A program made the position numbers and the translations under genes. The notes beneath the pieces are model-generated. The model ran no database searches. It saw only the letters and a program-made list of their open reading frames with translations, and was not told where the DNA came from. From Calothrix sp. NIES-2100 (GTDB lineage: Bacteria; Cyanobacteriota; Cyanobacteriia; Cyanobacteriales; Nostocaceae), in contig NZ_AP018178.1 of NCBI RefSeq assembly GCF_002368195.1, positions 3,616,791 through 3,680,790 on the forward strand: a DNA stretch of 64,000 nt, read 5' to 3'. Below are positions 8,833-20,500 of this stretch, piece after piece. The first letter of the stretch is position 1, and each line of letters begins with the position of its first letter.

Positions 8833-11800
8833 GAACCTACATGTGCTTGCTCAATACAGATTCTGAGTTGATCTGCTACAGATGAGATGTGGGGTTGAGT
8901 CATCATCGTCAGATGGTCGCCTGGAACAACGTGAATATTGACGTTTTGAGCCGAAAACTCACTCCATCCCCAAGCGGAGTCTTGGCGCAACTCAGTTAAA
9001 AGTCCCACATCTTCTGCATTCACTTCCTTAGCCCGCAGCAGTGTCAGGCGATGTGGATAAATTTCCTGGGGTGAATATTTGATACTAGCTTGTAGATTTG
9101 CCTCGAACACTTGCACCAAACCACGCACTTGCTTTGTATCAGTACCCGCAGGGAGTAAACCAACGGCGATTAATTGTTCCTTGAAATATTCCAATTGTGC
9201 GTCGAGTTCTAGCGGCTGGAGTATTTCATAGCTGATATTTAAGCTCTTACCTGCCCAACGTTCAATTAGGCGAGCAGTTTCGGTCAGTCTGCTTGCATCA
9301 TCAACATCAATATATATAGGTTTGTCACTAGCAACTGGGGCGGGAGCGTCTAAAATCGCCACTAAAGCCACCTCATGTCCTGATTTGACTAACTGTTGAG
9401 CTATTTCATAGGCCACAATACCCCCAAAGGAGTGACCGCCGAGAAAATATGGCCCTTCAGGCTGCACTGTTTGTATCGCCGGGATGTAATAAGCCGCCAT
9501 TTCTTCAACAGTAGTTAATGGTGCAGATTCTCCATTTAAACCCGGTGCTTGCAAGCCGTAAAATGTTTGATTTTCACCTAAATCACGCGCCAAATCATGT
9601 AAATAAAGGACATTACCACCGCCTCCAGGTAAGCAGAAGAAAGGATATTGGGAATTACCTGTTTGAATTTCTACTAAGGGAGACCAAGATGAAATTTCTG
9701 ATGCTTGGCGAAGCAGATTAGCCAATTTTTCGATTGTGGGATTTTGGAAAAGTGTGGCTAAGGCTAAGTTTTTACCAAACTCTTGGTTAATATGAGCCAT
9801 TAAGCGCACAGCTAGCAGAGAGTGACCACCGAGTTCAAAAAAGCTATCATTGATGCCTACAGGATGGACATTGAGCAGATTTTCCCAGATATTGGCTAAT
9901 TTTAGTTCTAAGCGATCGCGTGGTGCGATAAATTCTACTTTTAGTTCATCCAAACGAGATGTATCTGGTTGCGGTAAGGCTTGACGGTCTACCTTACCAT
10001 GAGTGGTGAGAGGGATGACCTCTAGCATCACAAAGGCAGAGGGGATCATGTATTCCGGTAACTTGGACTGTAAAAATTGGCGCAGTTCACTACTCGTGGG
10101 CGCTGGCTGTTTTGGCACAATATAACCTACCAAACGCTTGTCTCCAGGTTGGTCTTCTCTCGCGATCGCAGTCACAGCATTTACTAGGGGATGTTGCGCC
10201 AGCAAAGACTCAATTTCTTCTAATTCAATGCGGAAACCACGAATTTTCACTTGATGGTCAATGCGTCCGAGGTACTCAATATTACCATCAGGTAAATATC
10301 TTGCTAAATCACCTGTTTTGTATAGGCGAGAATTAGGTTCATCGCTAAAAGGATTAGGGATAAATCGCTGTTGTGTTAATTCTGGACGATTGAGATAACC
10401 CCTAGCTACTCCTGCACCACCAATATATAGTTCGCCAGGAACACCAATTGGTAGAAGTTTTTGATTGTCATCTAGCAAATAAAGTTGAGTATTCGCAATG
10501 GGACGACCGATTAAAATTGCACCTGATAAAGAAGTTTGCTCATCCACTTCATAAACACAACAACCAACAACTGTTTCAGTGGGGCCATATTCGTTAATGA
10601 TTCTGGTATTTGGGGCATTATCGCGCCAAAACTTCAAGCTTTTACCCAATAATGCTTCGCCACCGATAATTAATGCTCTCGTTTCCGTAACACCTTCGTG
10701 GTTAGGTAACATCTGATTGAGCATTTCTAGGTGTGCTGGTGTAATTTTCACCAAGCTATAGTTTTGATCAGATTGTAAAAGTGCAGACAAAGCTTCAATT
10801 TCTTCCTTCTCAGGCAATAATACAACCCTTTTTCCGACTAATAACGGTGAGAATAAGCTGGTAATTGTAGCGTCAAAACCGATGGAAGATTGTACTGGCG
10901 CACCGTAACCTTGGGCGATCTCATAAGCATTTGTACACCAACTCAGATAATTAACTAAGCCTTTGTGGGTAATCATCGTTCCCTTGGGTTTTCCTGTAGA
11001 ACCAGAGGTGTAGATGATATAAGCCAAATTTTCCGGTGTGACATTACTGACAGGGTTGTCAATGCTGAGTGTGGCATTTTCTGGTAAGTCTCGATCGAGA
11101 CAAATTATCTGGGTATTATGTTCAACAAATTTATCTACCAGTTTTTGTTGCGTTAACAAAATGGGAATTTGAGCATCTTCTAACATAAATCCCAATCGTT
11201 CTTGGGGATAGGTGGGATCGAATGGTATATATGCACCACCAGCTTTGAGAATACCCAGGATACCAATCAGCATATCTAAGGAACGTTCTACACAAATTCC
11301 TACCAATACTTCTGGTTTTACTCCTAACTTTTGGAGGTGATGCGCTAGCTGGTTGGATTTGGCGTTTAGTTGTGCATAAGTAAGAGATTCGTGATTGAAT
11401 TCAACGGCGATGTTGTTGGGAGTGCGTTCTACTTGTGCAGCAAATAATTCATGAATACATTTATCTTGGGGGAATTCTGTTTTTGTATTGTTAAAATCAA
11501 TCAATAATTTTTGGCGATCGCTTTCACCGATCATATTTAAATCCGCGATCGCTGCTTCTGGATTATAAGTGACACTTGCTATTAATGTCAGATATTGTTC
11601 GGCAATAATTTTGATACTATTCTCTGAAAATAAGCTGGAATCGTAATCAAAATTTACAACCAAATTATCCTGTCTATAACCGCTAGAAAGCTTAATTTGG
11701 AATTTGTCGATGTTGGCAGATTTTTTATATTCCGAAAAAGCAATATCCCCATTTACATAGCTCTGTGACTGTGGTGTGAAATCAAAACAGAAAGGGAAAA

Positions 11801-12872
11801 AAGGACGAGCAGCAAATTTATCATTGGTAGAGATGAGATTCTCCCAGTCAAAATACTCTTGCCACTTTTTAACAAACCGCAAAGACTCAGAAACTCTTTC
11901 CATCAGTTCTGAGAATTTTAAAACATCCTCTAAGCGGGAATGAATCGGCAAGTATTTAGTTAAAAGTCCAATAACTTCTTTTAATTCCTCATATTCACGT
12001 CCATCACCAGCCGCCCCAATTACAATTTCCGACTGACCGCTTAAACGCCACAGTAGCAATTGCCAACAAGCTAATAAAATTGCTTCAGTTGAACTATTAT
12101 AATTTTCCTGCAAAATTTCTAGTTTTTCTACCGTATCGCGATTCATCTCCAAACGGAGCGATTGAGGTATAAAGCTAATTTTTTCAGATGACTGAGTGGC
12201 ATTTTTGTTTTCAAAAGGAATTCGTAAATTTAACACAGCAGAAATATCTTGTTGCTGCCAATAATTTCTAGCTGTTTCTGTATCCTCTGATTCTAATAAT
12301 TCATTCAGCCATTCAGATACATCTGCATATTGCATGACATCATCTGATAGTTTTTCGCCCTGTAAACAAGCTGTATAAGCACGACCGATTTCGCAGATTA
12401 GATAATTGAGTGTTGTATTATCTGCATATAAAGCAGGCAAGCTGATAAACAATATATGCTTGTCTGTAGCTAGCTTGCTTAAAACCAAATGTAAATTTGT
12501 AGCTTGTTCAAAATCAAAAATTCGCAGGTTGGCATCTTCAAAAAGTGCATCAATTTTGGCTTGTTGTGCCTGAGAATTCAAACTGCTCCAGTCATATTCT
12601 GCCAGCAAAATATTATTGCAGGCTTCTTTATGAGCATCGCTAATTGATTGGAATGGGATATTCATACCTGGTAAGGAATGAAAAGCGGTGCGAAATATTT
12701 CGTAGCGATCGCTAATATTTACTAAAGCTAATTTCAGAATATCGGAGTGCAGATGACCTGCGATATTAATTGCAATTTGGGAACAGTACGCTTGATAATT
12801 ATCTTTTTGTTGTAACCATAAATGCTTTTGCTGAGGAGAAATGCGAATCAGATTAGTCATTTCAGTGTGCAT
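8829..12872 (-). CDS. NRPS-2: degenerate C (interface-like)-A-PCP-thioesterase
   Basis: A 1347-residue terminal NRPS module. Residues ~1-440 are a condensation-type domain whose HHxxxDG motif is replaced by LPALYAD (145-151), so both catalytic histidines are missing. The A domain (about 465-985) has YTSGSTGKPKG, NEYGPTE, YKTGDLARYL and GKVDRQAL. Read against GrsA, its pocket residues are D-A-T-K-I-G-E-V-G-K, close to known Asn codes (and related to Asp). The PCP carries FFELGGHSLL. The type I thioesterase (about 1085-1347) has GGHSFGG and a late GDH. The peptide is therefore released here. A ~347-bp gap separates it from the hydroxylase gene upstream. The missing active site and the neighbouring hydroxylase suggest an interface domain rather than a working C domain. 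Confidence 0.93.
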   Translation of the reverse strand: MHTEMTNLIRISPQQKHLWLQQKDNYQAYCSQIAINIAGHLHSDILKLALVNISDRYEIFRTAFHSLPGMNIPFQSISDAHKEACNNILLAEYDWSSLNSQAQQAKIDALFEDANLRIFDFEQATNLHLVLSKLATDKHILFISLPALYADNTTLNYLICEIGRAYTACLQGEKLSDDVMQYADVSEWLNELLESEDTETARNYWQQQDISAVLNLRIPFENKNATQSSEKISFIPQSLRLEMNRDTVEKLEILQENYNSSTEAILLACWQLLLWRLSGQSEIVIGAAGDGREYEELKEVIGLLTKYLPIHSRLEDVLKFSELMERVSESLRFVKKWQEYFDWENLISTNDKFAARPFFPFCFDFTPQSQSYVNGDIAFSEYKKSANIDKFQIKLSSGYRQDNLVVNFDYDSSLFSENSIKIIAEQYLTLIASVTYNPEAAIADLNMIGESDRQKLLIDFNNTKTEFPQDKCIHELFAAQVERTPNNIAVEFNHESLTYAQLNAKSNQLAHHLQKLGVKPEVLVGICVERSLDMLIGILGILKAGGAYIPFDPTYPQERLGFMLEDAQIPILLTQQKLVDKFVEHNTQIICLDRDLPENATLSIDNPVSNVTPENLAYIIYTSGSTGKPKGTMITHKGLVNYLSWCTNAYEIAQGYGAPVQSSIGFDATITSLFSPLLVGKRVVLLPEKEEIEALSALLQSDQNYSLVKITPAHLEMLNQMLPNHEGVTETRALIIGGEALLGKSLKFWRDNAPNTRIINEYGPTETVVGCCVYEVDEQTSLSGAILIGRPIANTQLYLLDDNQKLLPIGVPGELYIGGAGVARGYLNRPELTQQRFIPNPFSDEPNSRLYKTGDLARYLPDGNIEYLGRIDHQVKIRGFRIELEEIESLLAQHPLVNAVTAIAREDQPGDKRLVGYIVPKQPAPTSSELRQFLQSKLPEYMIPSAFVMLEVIPLTTHGKVDRQALPQPDTSRLDELKVEFIAPRDRLELKLANIWENLLNVHPVGINDSFFELGGHSLLAVRLMAHINQEFGKNLALATLFQNPTIEKLANLLRQASEISSWSPLVEIQTGNSQYPFFCLPGGGGNVLYLHDLARDLGENQTFYGLQAPGLNGESAPLTTVEEMAAYYIPAIQTVQPEGPYFLGGHSFGGIVAYEIAQQLVKSGHEVALVAILDAPAPVASDKPIYIDVDDASRLTETARLIERWAGKSLNISYEILQPLELDAQLEYFKEQLIAVGLLPAGTDTKQVRGLVQVFEANLQASIKYSPQEIYPHRLTLLRAKEVNAEDVGLLTELRQDSAWGWSEFSAQNVNIHVVPGDHLTMMTQPHISSVADQLRICIEQAHVGS

Positions 12873-13219
12873 AAAATTGAAATCCTTTGAGAGAGTAAAA
12901 CGTCAATTAAATGAATAAATATTAGTGATACAAGTTATGTAAATTTAAGCCAGACACCTGCATCAATGTTTTAATAGGAGTAGCAAAATCAATTTATGCT
13001 CCATTCGCCAAATTTTACACAAAAACTCCCAAATGCTTACTGAATAAGCATTTGGTAGCATAATCAGTAGAGTGTGTTCTGCCGCTAACGCACCTAGAAT
13101 AGACTTCTTGCAAAAGTCGGGAAAAGGGTAAGGGGAAAGCGGCTGGTGAAAAAACCCTTTCCCTTTAACCTTTTCCCTTTCCCCCTCTTGCAAAACTATT
13201 TTCAAGGCAGGTCAAATGA
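12873..13219. other. Intergenic spacer between hydroxylase and NRPS-2
   Basis: No credible gene is present. It contains a dispersed-repeat fragment (AGTGTGTTCTGCCGCTAACGCACC near 13070-13095) and a polypyrimidine/polypurine stretch (13125-13190) of CCCTTTCC-type short repeats. A weak frame on the minus strand here has repeat-like, non-protein-like composition. Confidence 0.5.
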
Positions 13220-14242
13220 TCAACAAGGTTCTGCCATCGCCACTACAATCTTTCGTTTACCAACGAATGTCATCCTTCCATGTGCAGCCAACATATTATC
13301 CAGCATTAAGACATCTCCTTTCTGCCAAGGATAAATAACGGCTTCTTGGCGATATATTTCACGGATTTCATCTAAAACAGAAACTTCAATAGGAGAACCA
13401 TCACCATAATAGGCATTGCGGGGAAACTCGTCTTCTTTGAGTAATGCAGATAATGATTCGCGTACTTCTGCTTTCAAGCTGGAAATATGGAAAAGATGAG
13501 CTTGGTTAAACCATACCATTTCACCAGTTTTTGGGTGTTTGGCAACAGCTGGACACACTTGGCTAGTTCTGAGGGTATTGTTTCCTGTCCATTCAAAAGA
13601 AATACCCAACTGGCGACAATGACTTTCTACCTCAGATTTATTTGTGGTTTGAAAAACTTCTTGCCAAGGCAAATCGACATCGCCATAATTTCGCACATAC
13701 ATGACTTGCTTTTCGATAAACCGTTCTTTGATGGACGGGTTGATGCGTTCAAACACTTTACGGCTATCAGCAATTGGTGTTTCTCCGCCAATTTCTGATG
13801 CTTTTACGCAGAAAAACCATATCTTCATGGGATAAACGGGAGAGTAAGCATTTTCGTTATGTAGTGGAATGATTTCATCGGCGGGATATTCAGTTGAAGT
13901 ATAGATTTTATCGCTGACTTCTGTGCGTGGCGTTGAGCGATAGGTGTAATCTAAGAGTTCTCCGGTGGATGCTACTTTCACAAAGTTTTGGAAATCTTCG
14001 ACTGTATTGACATGGAAATTTCGGAATAGTATGCCACCATTTTTCAGTAAGTTAGTTTCAATTAAATCACGATTTTGCTGTGCCCAATTGATTAAATTAA
14101 TCCCATCTACAGTAGGGGAAATAACTAACGGTAAAGGATTATCTGAGTTGAGTGGTTCTATGTTGACTAATTTTTCAACTACTTTGCGTTTGCCAATTTG
14201 TAGTTTTTTGATGCTGTTTGTTGGGAATTCTAAGTTGTTCAT
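13220..14242 (-). CDS. TauD/SyrP/AsnO-type Fe(II)/2-oxoglutarate beta-hydroxylase
   Basis: A 340-residue TauD-fold dioxygenase. The metal-binding triad is H128 and E130 in PLHNENAY (an HxE variant, as in AsnO-type Asn hydroxylases) with H321 in AAHGRM. Arg330 is the likely 2-oxoglutarate-binding residue. Family members such as SyrP and AsnO add a beta-hydroxyl to Asp or Asn, free or tethered to a carrier protein. It lies between the two NRPS genes on the same strand, and NRPS-2 has an Asn/Asp-like A domain code. The inference is that it makes a beta-hydroxy-Asn or -Asp residue for this peptide. The ATG is within a normal spacer and no competing start is better. Confidence 0.87.
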   Translation of the reverse strand: MNNLEFPTNSIKKLQIGKRKVVEKLVNIEPLNSDNPLPLVISPTVDGINLINWAQQNRDLIETNLLKNGGILFRNFHVNTVEDFQNFVKVASTGELLDYTYRSTPRTEVSDKIYTSTEYPADEIIPLHNENAYSPVYPMKIWFFCVKASEIGGETPIADSRKVFERINPSIKERFIEKQVMYVRNYGDVDLPWQEVFQTTNKSEVESHCRQLGISFEWTGNNTLRTSQVCPAVAKHPKTGEMVWFNQAHLFHISSLKAEVRESLSALLKEDEFPRNAYYGDGSPIEVSVLDEIREIYRQEAVIYPWQKGDVLMLDNMLAAHGRMTFVGKRKIVVAMAEPC

Positions 14243-14335
14243 TTTGATTTGTTTTGGTTAATAGATTTGTTTGTTTCACTCAGAGGTGCCGATGCTTATA
14301 CTAAGTTGCGGTCTGTTGTAGTAGCTTGAGATTAA

Positions 14336-14376
14336 TGAGATTGCTTCCCTCCACTGCGTTCCGGTCACAATGACAG
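14336..14376. repeat. Dispersed intergenic repeat
   Basis: The 270-bp spacer between NRPS-1 and the hydroxylase contains an AGATTGCTTCCCTCCACTGC-type sequence followed by CCGGTCACAATGACA, a dispersed repeat type that I recognise from Nostoc intergenic regions. No gene is seen in this spacer. Confidence 0.4.
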
Positions 14377-14511
14377 ATACTATCTTTGATAGCAACTTGG
14401 TATCAGAGGAAAAGAGTGACAGAGATGCAAATGATTACAGTTAAAGAACAGAAATTATGCTTTGCATGTCTGCTTTTGAAAAAGTCAGTGTTGGTCAGCA
14501 ATTACAGCAAA

Positions 14512-17500
14512 TTAAGCTGATTTACGCTTGAATTTGTTCAATTTATTGATTGCTGTTGCTGCTAATTGTTGGTCTTTAATGAGTTGTTTTTGTTTGTCTG
14601 CTTGGACAAGTATTTCTGCTATTGTTTGTAACTTGGCATCAGGCTGTGCGGTAATTGTGTTGGCGACAGTGGCAAAGTTTTCTAGTATGTTAGCAATAGT
14701 ATCGTGTGTAAAGCGGTTGCCTTCATAGCTTAGTCCCACAGATATATTTTCACCAGGCATAATTACCAACATCAAAGGATATTTTGTGCGTTCATAATTA
14801 CTGATGTTGGCAATTTTTAAGCCACTACTAGAATTTTGCAAAGCAGGATCTACCGGGTAGTTATAAAAGGCGACGTTAGTCTCAAACATTGGTGTCCCGC
14901 TAGCTATTTCACTCACCCTTTGAATTTCCACTAAGGGAGTATGAGAGTATTGCTCCCGTTCTACTTGCCTTGTGTGTAAATCTTTCATCCAAGGTAATAT
15001 TTGATCATCTTCTAATACTTGTACCCGTACTGGTAAGGCATTGATAAACATCCCTACCATAGTTTCTACACCCACAAGTGATGGGGGACGACCGGATACA
15101 GTTGTGCCAAATACTACATCTTGTTGATGACTGTAATGGCTGAGTAACAGTGCCCAAATTCCTTGTACCAAGGTGTTAAGAGTCAGTTGATTTTGTCTAG
15201 CTAGAGATTCCAGCTTAGTTGTTAATCCTTGTGGTAATTGAAGATGCTGCTCGTGATAGGTCTGTTGTTGTTGGGAATTGTGAACAATAGATTTATCTAC
15301 CATGAGCGGCGTTGGGGCTGTAAAACCTTGCAGCGATCGCAGCCAAAATTCTTTGGCTTGGGAAAGGTCTTGTTGTTGCAACCAAGTTATATAATCGCGG
15401 AAGGGGCGAGGTGTTTTTAAATATAAATCATGCCCCTGATTCGCAGCTTCATAGAAAGCAAAAGCTTCTTGAACCACGATAGGTAAAGACCATCCGTCTA
15501 TCAGCAAATGATGGAATGTCCAGACGAATTCGTAAGTATCATCTGCTGTTTGAATGAGACTACAACGCATCAAGGGAGCTTGGTTAAGTTCAAAACCCTT
15601 GTTTCTATCTGCTGCGGTAAAAGCTGTCAGTTGTTCTTGTTGCTGGGTAGGCGATAGAGAACGCCAGTCATCAACCACAAAAGGTAGATTGACAGTTTTG
15701 CAAACAACTTGATGCGGCTTATCCAGATTATCCCAAACAAAGAAGGTACGCAAAGCCGAATGGCGCTCAACTACACGTTGCCAAGCTTGTGCAAACGCTG
15801 TGGTATTAATAGATCCGTAGAGCGTACAGCTTAACTGTTCGCAATACACCCCGGACTCTGGGTCATACAGGCTATGGAAGAGAATACCCTGTTGCATTGG
15901 GGAAAGGGGATAAATCGACTCGATATTTTTCTTGTGGCTGGCTGTGTCACGGTTTGTCATTTCTGCGACTAAGTTATCCAGATATTCCTGAGTTAACTCA
16001 GCTTCGGGAAAATCTGAAGGTGTATAACCGCCAACATCAGTAGACTGACAGTGATGGATAATATATGTAAGTGCATTAATGAAACTAGCAGCTAAAGCCT
16101 CAATAGTAGATTTTTGGTGAATGTTCTGGCTATAAGTCCAATTAAGTTGCAACTTACCTGATGCTACTAAGGCGTTAACTTCCAATAAGTGAGAGCGATC
16201 GCCTAATGTACTTTGTTCTGCACCAGCAGACTCTTGAGCCAATTTCCAAGCGCCAGACTCCGATAACTCTTGGTCAAATTGTCCCAAGTAGTTGAAACTA
16301 ACTTGTGCTTGGGGTGCAGTTGTGAGTTGATGACGGATTGCGGGGTTAGGGCTAAGATAACGGAGAATACCGTAGTTAATACCCCTTTTTTGGGAAGGGC
16401 GTAGTTGTTCTTTAATTGATTTTAAAGTTTTACCTGCATCGGCTGTTGCCAATTCAAATTTTACTGGGAACAGGCAAGTAAACCAGCCGACAGTGCGCGA
16501 TAAATCGATGTCTGCAAACAGTTCTTCTCGTCCGTGGCCTTCCAAATCAACGAGTAAGGAAGATTCACCAGTCCATTGAGCCAAGCTTTGTACCAAAGCA
16601 GTTAACAACACATCGTTAATTTGGGTGTTGTAAATCGCCGGAACTTCTTGCAGCAAGGCACGAGTTTTTTCTGTATCGAGAGATACCGAAACTTGTGCAG
16701 AGTCAGCCACAGTATTAACTGCTTGGGGATAGTCTACAGGCAAAGGTGTAGAGCCTGATGACTGCGCCAACCAAAAGTCGAGTTCGGTTGTGAGTGCGTT
16801 TGAGTTACTATATTCAGCCAATCGCTGCGACCATTCTTTGAAGGAAGTCGTTTTGGCTGGTAGCTGAACTGTTTCGCCACGATTGAGTTGCTGATAAGCA
16901 TGAAATAAATCTTCTACCAAAATTCGCCAAGAGACACCATCCACAGCTAAGTGATGCACAATGATCAGCAACCGAGCAGATTGTGTAGCACCGAAGTGGA
17001 ACAGAGCAGCTTGCATTAACTGTTGGGACAGATTTAAGCTAGCGTGTAGCCGATCGGCGGTAGTTTCCAGGGCTGTTTGTTGTGCTTGAGGAGCTTTCCC
17101 TGACAAATCTACATAAGTTAAAGCTACTGTAGCATCAGCATCTGCGTGAGTTTGTGACCAACTTTCCCCTTCTGGGACAAATCTCAACCGTAAAGCATCG
17201 TGGTGCAATAATAATTGCTGCAAGGCTGATTCCAAGATTTCTGGTTTCAGGTCATTTGGTACTTCCAACAACACCGACTGATTAAAATGGGCTGGTTGCG
17301 GTAGATTCTGGTCAAAAAACCAATGTTGGATCGGTGTTAAGGGTAACGAACCTGTAACTAAACCTTGTTCTGCTGTGATACTCTGTGTCGTGTTTGCCAC
17401 AGCCGCCAACTCAGCGATTGTTTGATGTTGAAATAACTGCTTGATATTGAGTTGAATTCCGGCTTGGTTGGCTCTGGCAATAATTTGCAAGCTGAGGATA

Positions 17501-20500
17501 GAATCGCCACCAATTTCAAAGAAGTTATCGTGAATCCCAACTTGCTGCAATCTCAACACATCCGCCCAAATCGCCGCTAACTTTTCTTCTTGTGGGGTAC
17601 GTGGAGCGACAAAGTTGACTGCTAACTCAGGACGGGATTCTGGTGCAGGTAATGCACGACGGTCTATTTTGCCGTTTGGTGTTAAAGGCAGAGTATCTAA
17701 CATCACAAAGGCTGACGGAACCATGTACTCAGGTAGCCGTTCCTTGAGGAATTGTCGCAGCTCGCTAATTGTTGGTATTTGGTCGGGATTGGGCACTGTG
17801 TAAGCCACTAACCGTTGAATACCAGGGATATCTTCACGGTTGATAATTGTATTTTGGATTACACCTGAATGCTGACTGAGTAAGGCTTCAATTTCTCCTA
17901 ATTCAATGCGAAAGCCGCGTAATTTCACTTGATTATCGATACGTCCTAAGTATTCAATGTTGCCATCGCTTAAATAGCGGGCGAGATCGCCGGTTTTGTA
18001 AAGTCGCGCTCCTGGTTCATTGCTAAAAGGGTGAGGAATGAATTTTTGTTGTGTCAACTGAGGACGGTTGAGATAACCTCTGGCTAATCCAATACCACCA
18101 ATATGCAGTTCGCCTGGAACACCAACGGGTACAGGTTGTAAATATTGATCGAGCAAATATATTTGCGTATTCGCAATAGGACGACCAATGGGGGGTTTGT
18201 TAGTGCTATGGCTGCTGCATTCTGCGATTGTTGACCAAACAGTGGCTTCTGTTGGGCCGTAACCATTAAAGAAACGGCGACCACAAGACCAACGCTCGAC
18301 CAAATCGGGAGGACAAGCTTCTCCTGCTACAGTAAGATTTTGCAAAGCTGGGAGTTCTTCGGCAGGTAAGACCGCTAAAGCTGAGGGTGGTAAAGTGATG
18401 TGGGTAATGCCATAGTTTTGTAATAGCTCAATTAACGATGAACCGGGCAATAAAGATTCTTTTGTTCCCAGGTAAAGTCTAGCACCCGTTCCCAGAGCCA
18501 TCACAACTTCAAAAATAGAAGCGTCAAAACTAAAGGAAGCAAACTGGAGAATACGACTATCAGTTTGGACGTTATAAGTCTGAATCTGCGCTGTTACTAA
18601 GTTGCATAACCCAGTATGCTCCACCATCACGCCTTTTGGTTTGCCTGTCGATCCAGAGGTATAAATTACATAGGCTAAATTGGCAGTGGTAGCTTTACTG
18701 GTGGGATTAGAATTATTATTTTTGGCAATTTCGTTCCAGTCTGCATCCAAACAAATTGCGATCGCTTGATGCTCTGGTAATTTCTCCACTAATCGCTGTT
18801 GTGTCAATAACACTGGTAATTGAGCATCACTGAGCATAAAAGCCAAGCGATCGCTCGGATAATTAGGATCTAAAGGTACATAGGCACCACCAGCTTTGAG
18901 AATTCCCAATAAGCCAACTATCATCTCTAGGGAACGCTCAACGCAGATCCCCACTAATACGTCTGGTTTGACACCCAAGGTTTGCAATTGGTGTGCTAAT
19001 TGGTTGGCGCGATCGTTTAACTCTCGGTAGGTAAGTTGCTGATTTTCAAAGACTACCGCCACCGCATCTGGTGTTTTTTCTACCCACTCTTCAAACAAAT
19101 TATGAATACATTTACCTTGGGGATAATCAGTGGCGGTGTTGTTCCAATCTACAAGTAATTGGTACTGCTCGCTAGCATTTAATAATGATACTTCCGCAAT
19201 TCTTTGTTGCGGATTAACCACAATATTTTCCAGCAAAGTCTGGAAATTTCCTGCCATGCGGCTAATAGTTGTAGCATCAAATAAATCGGTGTTGAATTCC
19301 CATTCTCCTAAAATTCCTGACTCGGTTTCTTGCATTGATAGTGTCAGATCAAATTTCGCTGTGCGATTTTCGATTTTTAAGAGATTTAAGCTCAAGTTGG
19401 GTAATTCTAATTTACCCATCGGTGTATTTTGCATTGCAAATGCTACTTGGAACAAAGGCATATGCGAGAGCGATCGCTCTGGTTGCAAAGCTTCGACTAA
19501 TCGCTCTAAAGGTACATCTTGATGAGCATAGGCATCTAAAGCCACTTGTTTGACTCTTTGCAGTAATTCTGCAAAACTCGGATTTCCCTCTAAATTAGTC
19601 CGCAGCACTAGGCTATTGACAAATAAACCAATTAGTGAATGTGTTTCTTGGCGATCGCGGTTAGCAATAGGAGAACCGATAACAATATCTGACTGGCGAC
19701 TGTAGCGGTACAGTAAAGTTGCAAAAGCTGCCATCAGGGTCATAAACATAGTTGTCCCTGACTTTTGACACAGGATATTTAGTTGTTTGGTGAGATTTTG
19801 GTTGAGTTCAAAATATAAATTTTGACCTTGAAAAGTTTGCACTGGCGGACGCGGACGGTCTGTAGGTAATTCTAAAATGGGGGGAATACCAGCTAACTGC
19901 TGTCGCCAGTAGTTGAGTTGATTTTCTAATACCTCACCTTGCAAGCATTGTCTTTGCCAATAAGCAAAATCAGCATATTGGATGGCTAATTCTGGGAGTG
20001 GGGAAGGTTGATTTTGCGAAAAAGCGGTGTATAAAGTGGAGAATTCTTGAATAAATATTCCCATCGACCAGCCATCAGAAACAATATGATGCATTGTCAC
20101 CAGCAATACATAAGATTCTGGTGCTAAATGCAACAATGTCACTCGCAACAAACAATCATTTGCTAGGTCAAAAGGTTTTAATTGTTCCGCGATCGCCAAA
20201 CGTTCTACCTCAGCAAATTGTGCTGCTGCTGGCAATGTTTGTAAGTCAATGACTGGAATATTTATTGTGAATTGAGGCGTAATTATTTGGACAGCATTAC
20301 CATCAACGGTTTTAAAGTTAGTCCGAAGAATGGCATGACGTTGAATGATTTCTGAAATTATTTGTTCAAGGATAGATACTTGCAAATTGCCAGTGATTTC
20401 TACCGCAGCCGCCATATTATATACAGCACTATTACCTTCCATTTGGTCGAGAAACCAAAGTCTTTGTTGGGGAAAAGACAAAGGTATTAATTTATCAGTG

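Noticed and set aside
12963..13205. 80-codon minus-strand frame between the NRPS genes
   Set aside because: It runs through short pyrimidine-rich and dispersed repeats, has atypical composition and no recognisable domain.
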